Assembly: GCA_900556975.1 (NCBI GenBank)
Contig: USQZ01000029.1
Coordinates: 1-21,834 of the forward strand
From: an uncultured Clostridium sp.
GTDB lineage: Bacteria > Bacillota > Clostridia > TANB77 > CAG-508
Direction of reading: 5' to 3'
Length of the DNA: 21,834 nucleotides
Made by a program: the position numbers and the translations under genes. Of the stretch, positions 21,784 to 21,834 are shown piece after piece; the stretch's first letter is position 1; the number at the start of each line of letters is the position of its first letter. The notes under the pieces were generated by a model that saw only the letters and a list, made by a program, of their open reading frames with translations, had not been told where the DNA came from and ran no database searches.

Positions 21784-21834
21784 CGCCTTTAGCTTTGTGA
21801 AACGAAGTGAAACAACAACCGCCAGCTATGCTGG
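21784..21834. repeat. Small inverted repeats at the window's right end
   Basis: Contains ACGC, a TTGT...ACAA stem (about 21795-21814) around AACGAAGTGAA, and CCAGC-TAT-GCTGG (21822-21834). The string ACGAAGTG also occurs at 21-28, and ACGAAGT at 281-287. Probably the start of another repeat element cut by the window edge. Confidence 0.45.

Overview
The window is AT-rich and reads as a piece of chromosome from a Gram-positive, endospore-forming member of the Clostridia, probably a gut or other uncultured lineage. The support is the sporulation gene set (SigH, a YtxC-like protein, a YlbF-family protein), a sortase with a matching LAYTG surface protein, A-ending codon use, strong AGGAGG ribosome sites and clean TTGACA/TATAAT promoters. 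The species cannot be fixed from sequence alone.

Layout. 1-350: gene-free, packed with long inverted repeats. 351-1943 (minus): a TraX-family membrane protein and a YtxC-like protein. 2046-6180: a divergent alpha-glucan locus, with a GH57 branching enzyme and a DUF4912 protein on minus and a GT4 glycogen-synthase-like enzyme on plus. 6297-7443: YlbF-family protein, then SigH with a consensus promoter, running directly into tRNA-Thr(GGT) and a terminator. 7574-9674: a membrane-anchored unknown (minus), a small Cys/His protein with foreign-looking codons, and a HAD-type 5'(3')-deoxyribonucleotidase. 9692-9950: two tandem palindromic repeat elements. 9980-13441: YchF, a membrane-anchored transglutaminase-like protein and MiaB. 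13447-13673: a third repeat element and a decayed partial copy. 13690-17094: MutS and a zinc-ribbon membrane protein. 17225-19240: an apparent three-gene operon of LAYTG surface protein, sortase and multi-pass membrane protein, closed by a terminator overlapping the last stop codon. 19433-21166: a von Willebrand A protein on a type IV pilin-like N-terminus. 21254-21712: an unknown gene of different codon use with its own consensus promoter. 21737-21834: a perfect 18-bp hairpin and further small inverted repeats.

How the genes fit together. The glucan genes form a plausible polymerise-and-branch pair plus an accessory protein. SigH, YlbF and YtxC fit sporulation control. The 17-21 kb block is an envelope module combining sortase anchoring and a pilin-like vWA protein.

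The most unusual signal is compositional. Coding tracts next to the repeat elements (start of ychF, end of miaB, start of mutS) are depleted of T and enriched in C at synonymous positions. Leucine there is CTA rather than TTA, while A-ending codons stay A-ending. The shift fades within about 250 bases, lies on both sides of the 13.4-13.7 kb repeats, and is not explained by any gene function.
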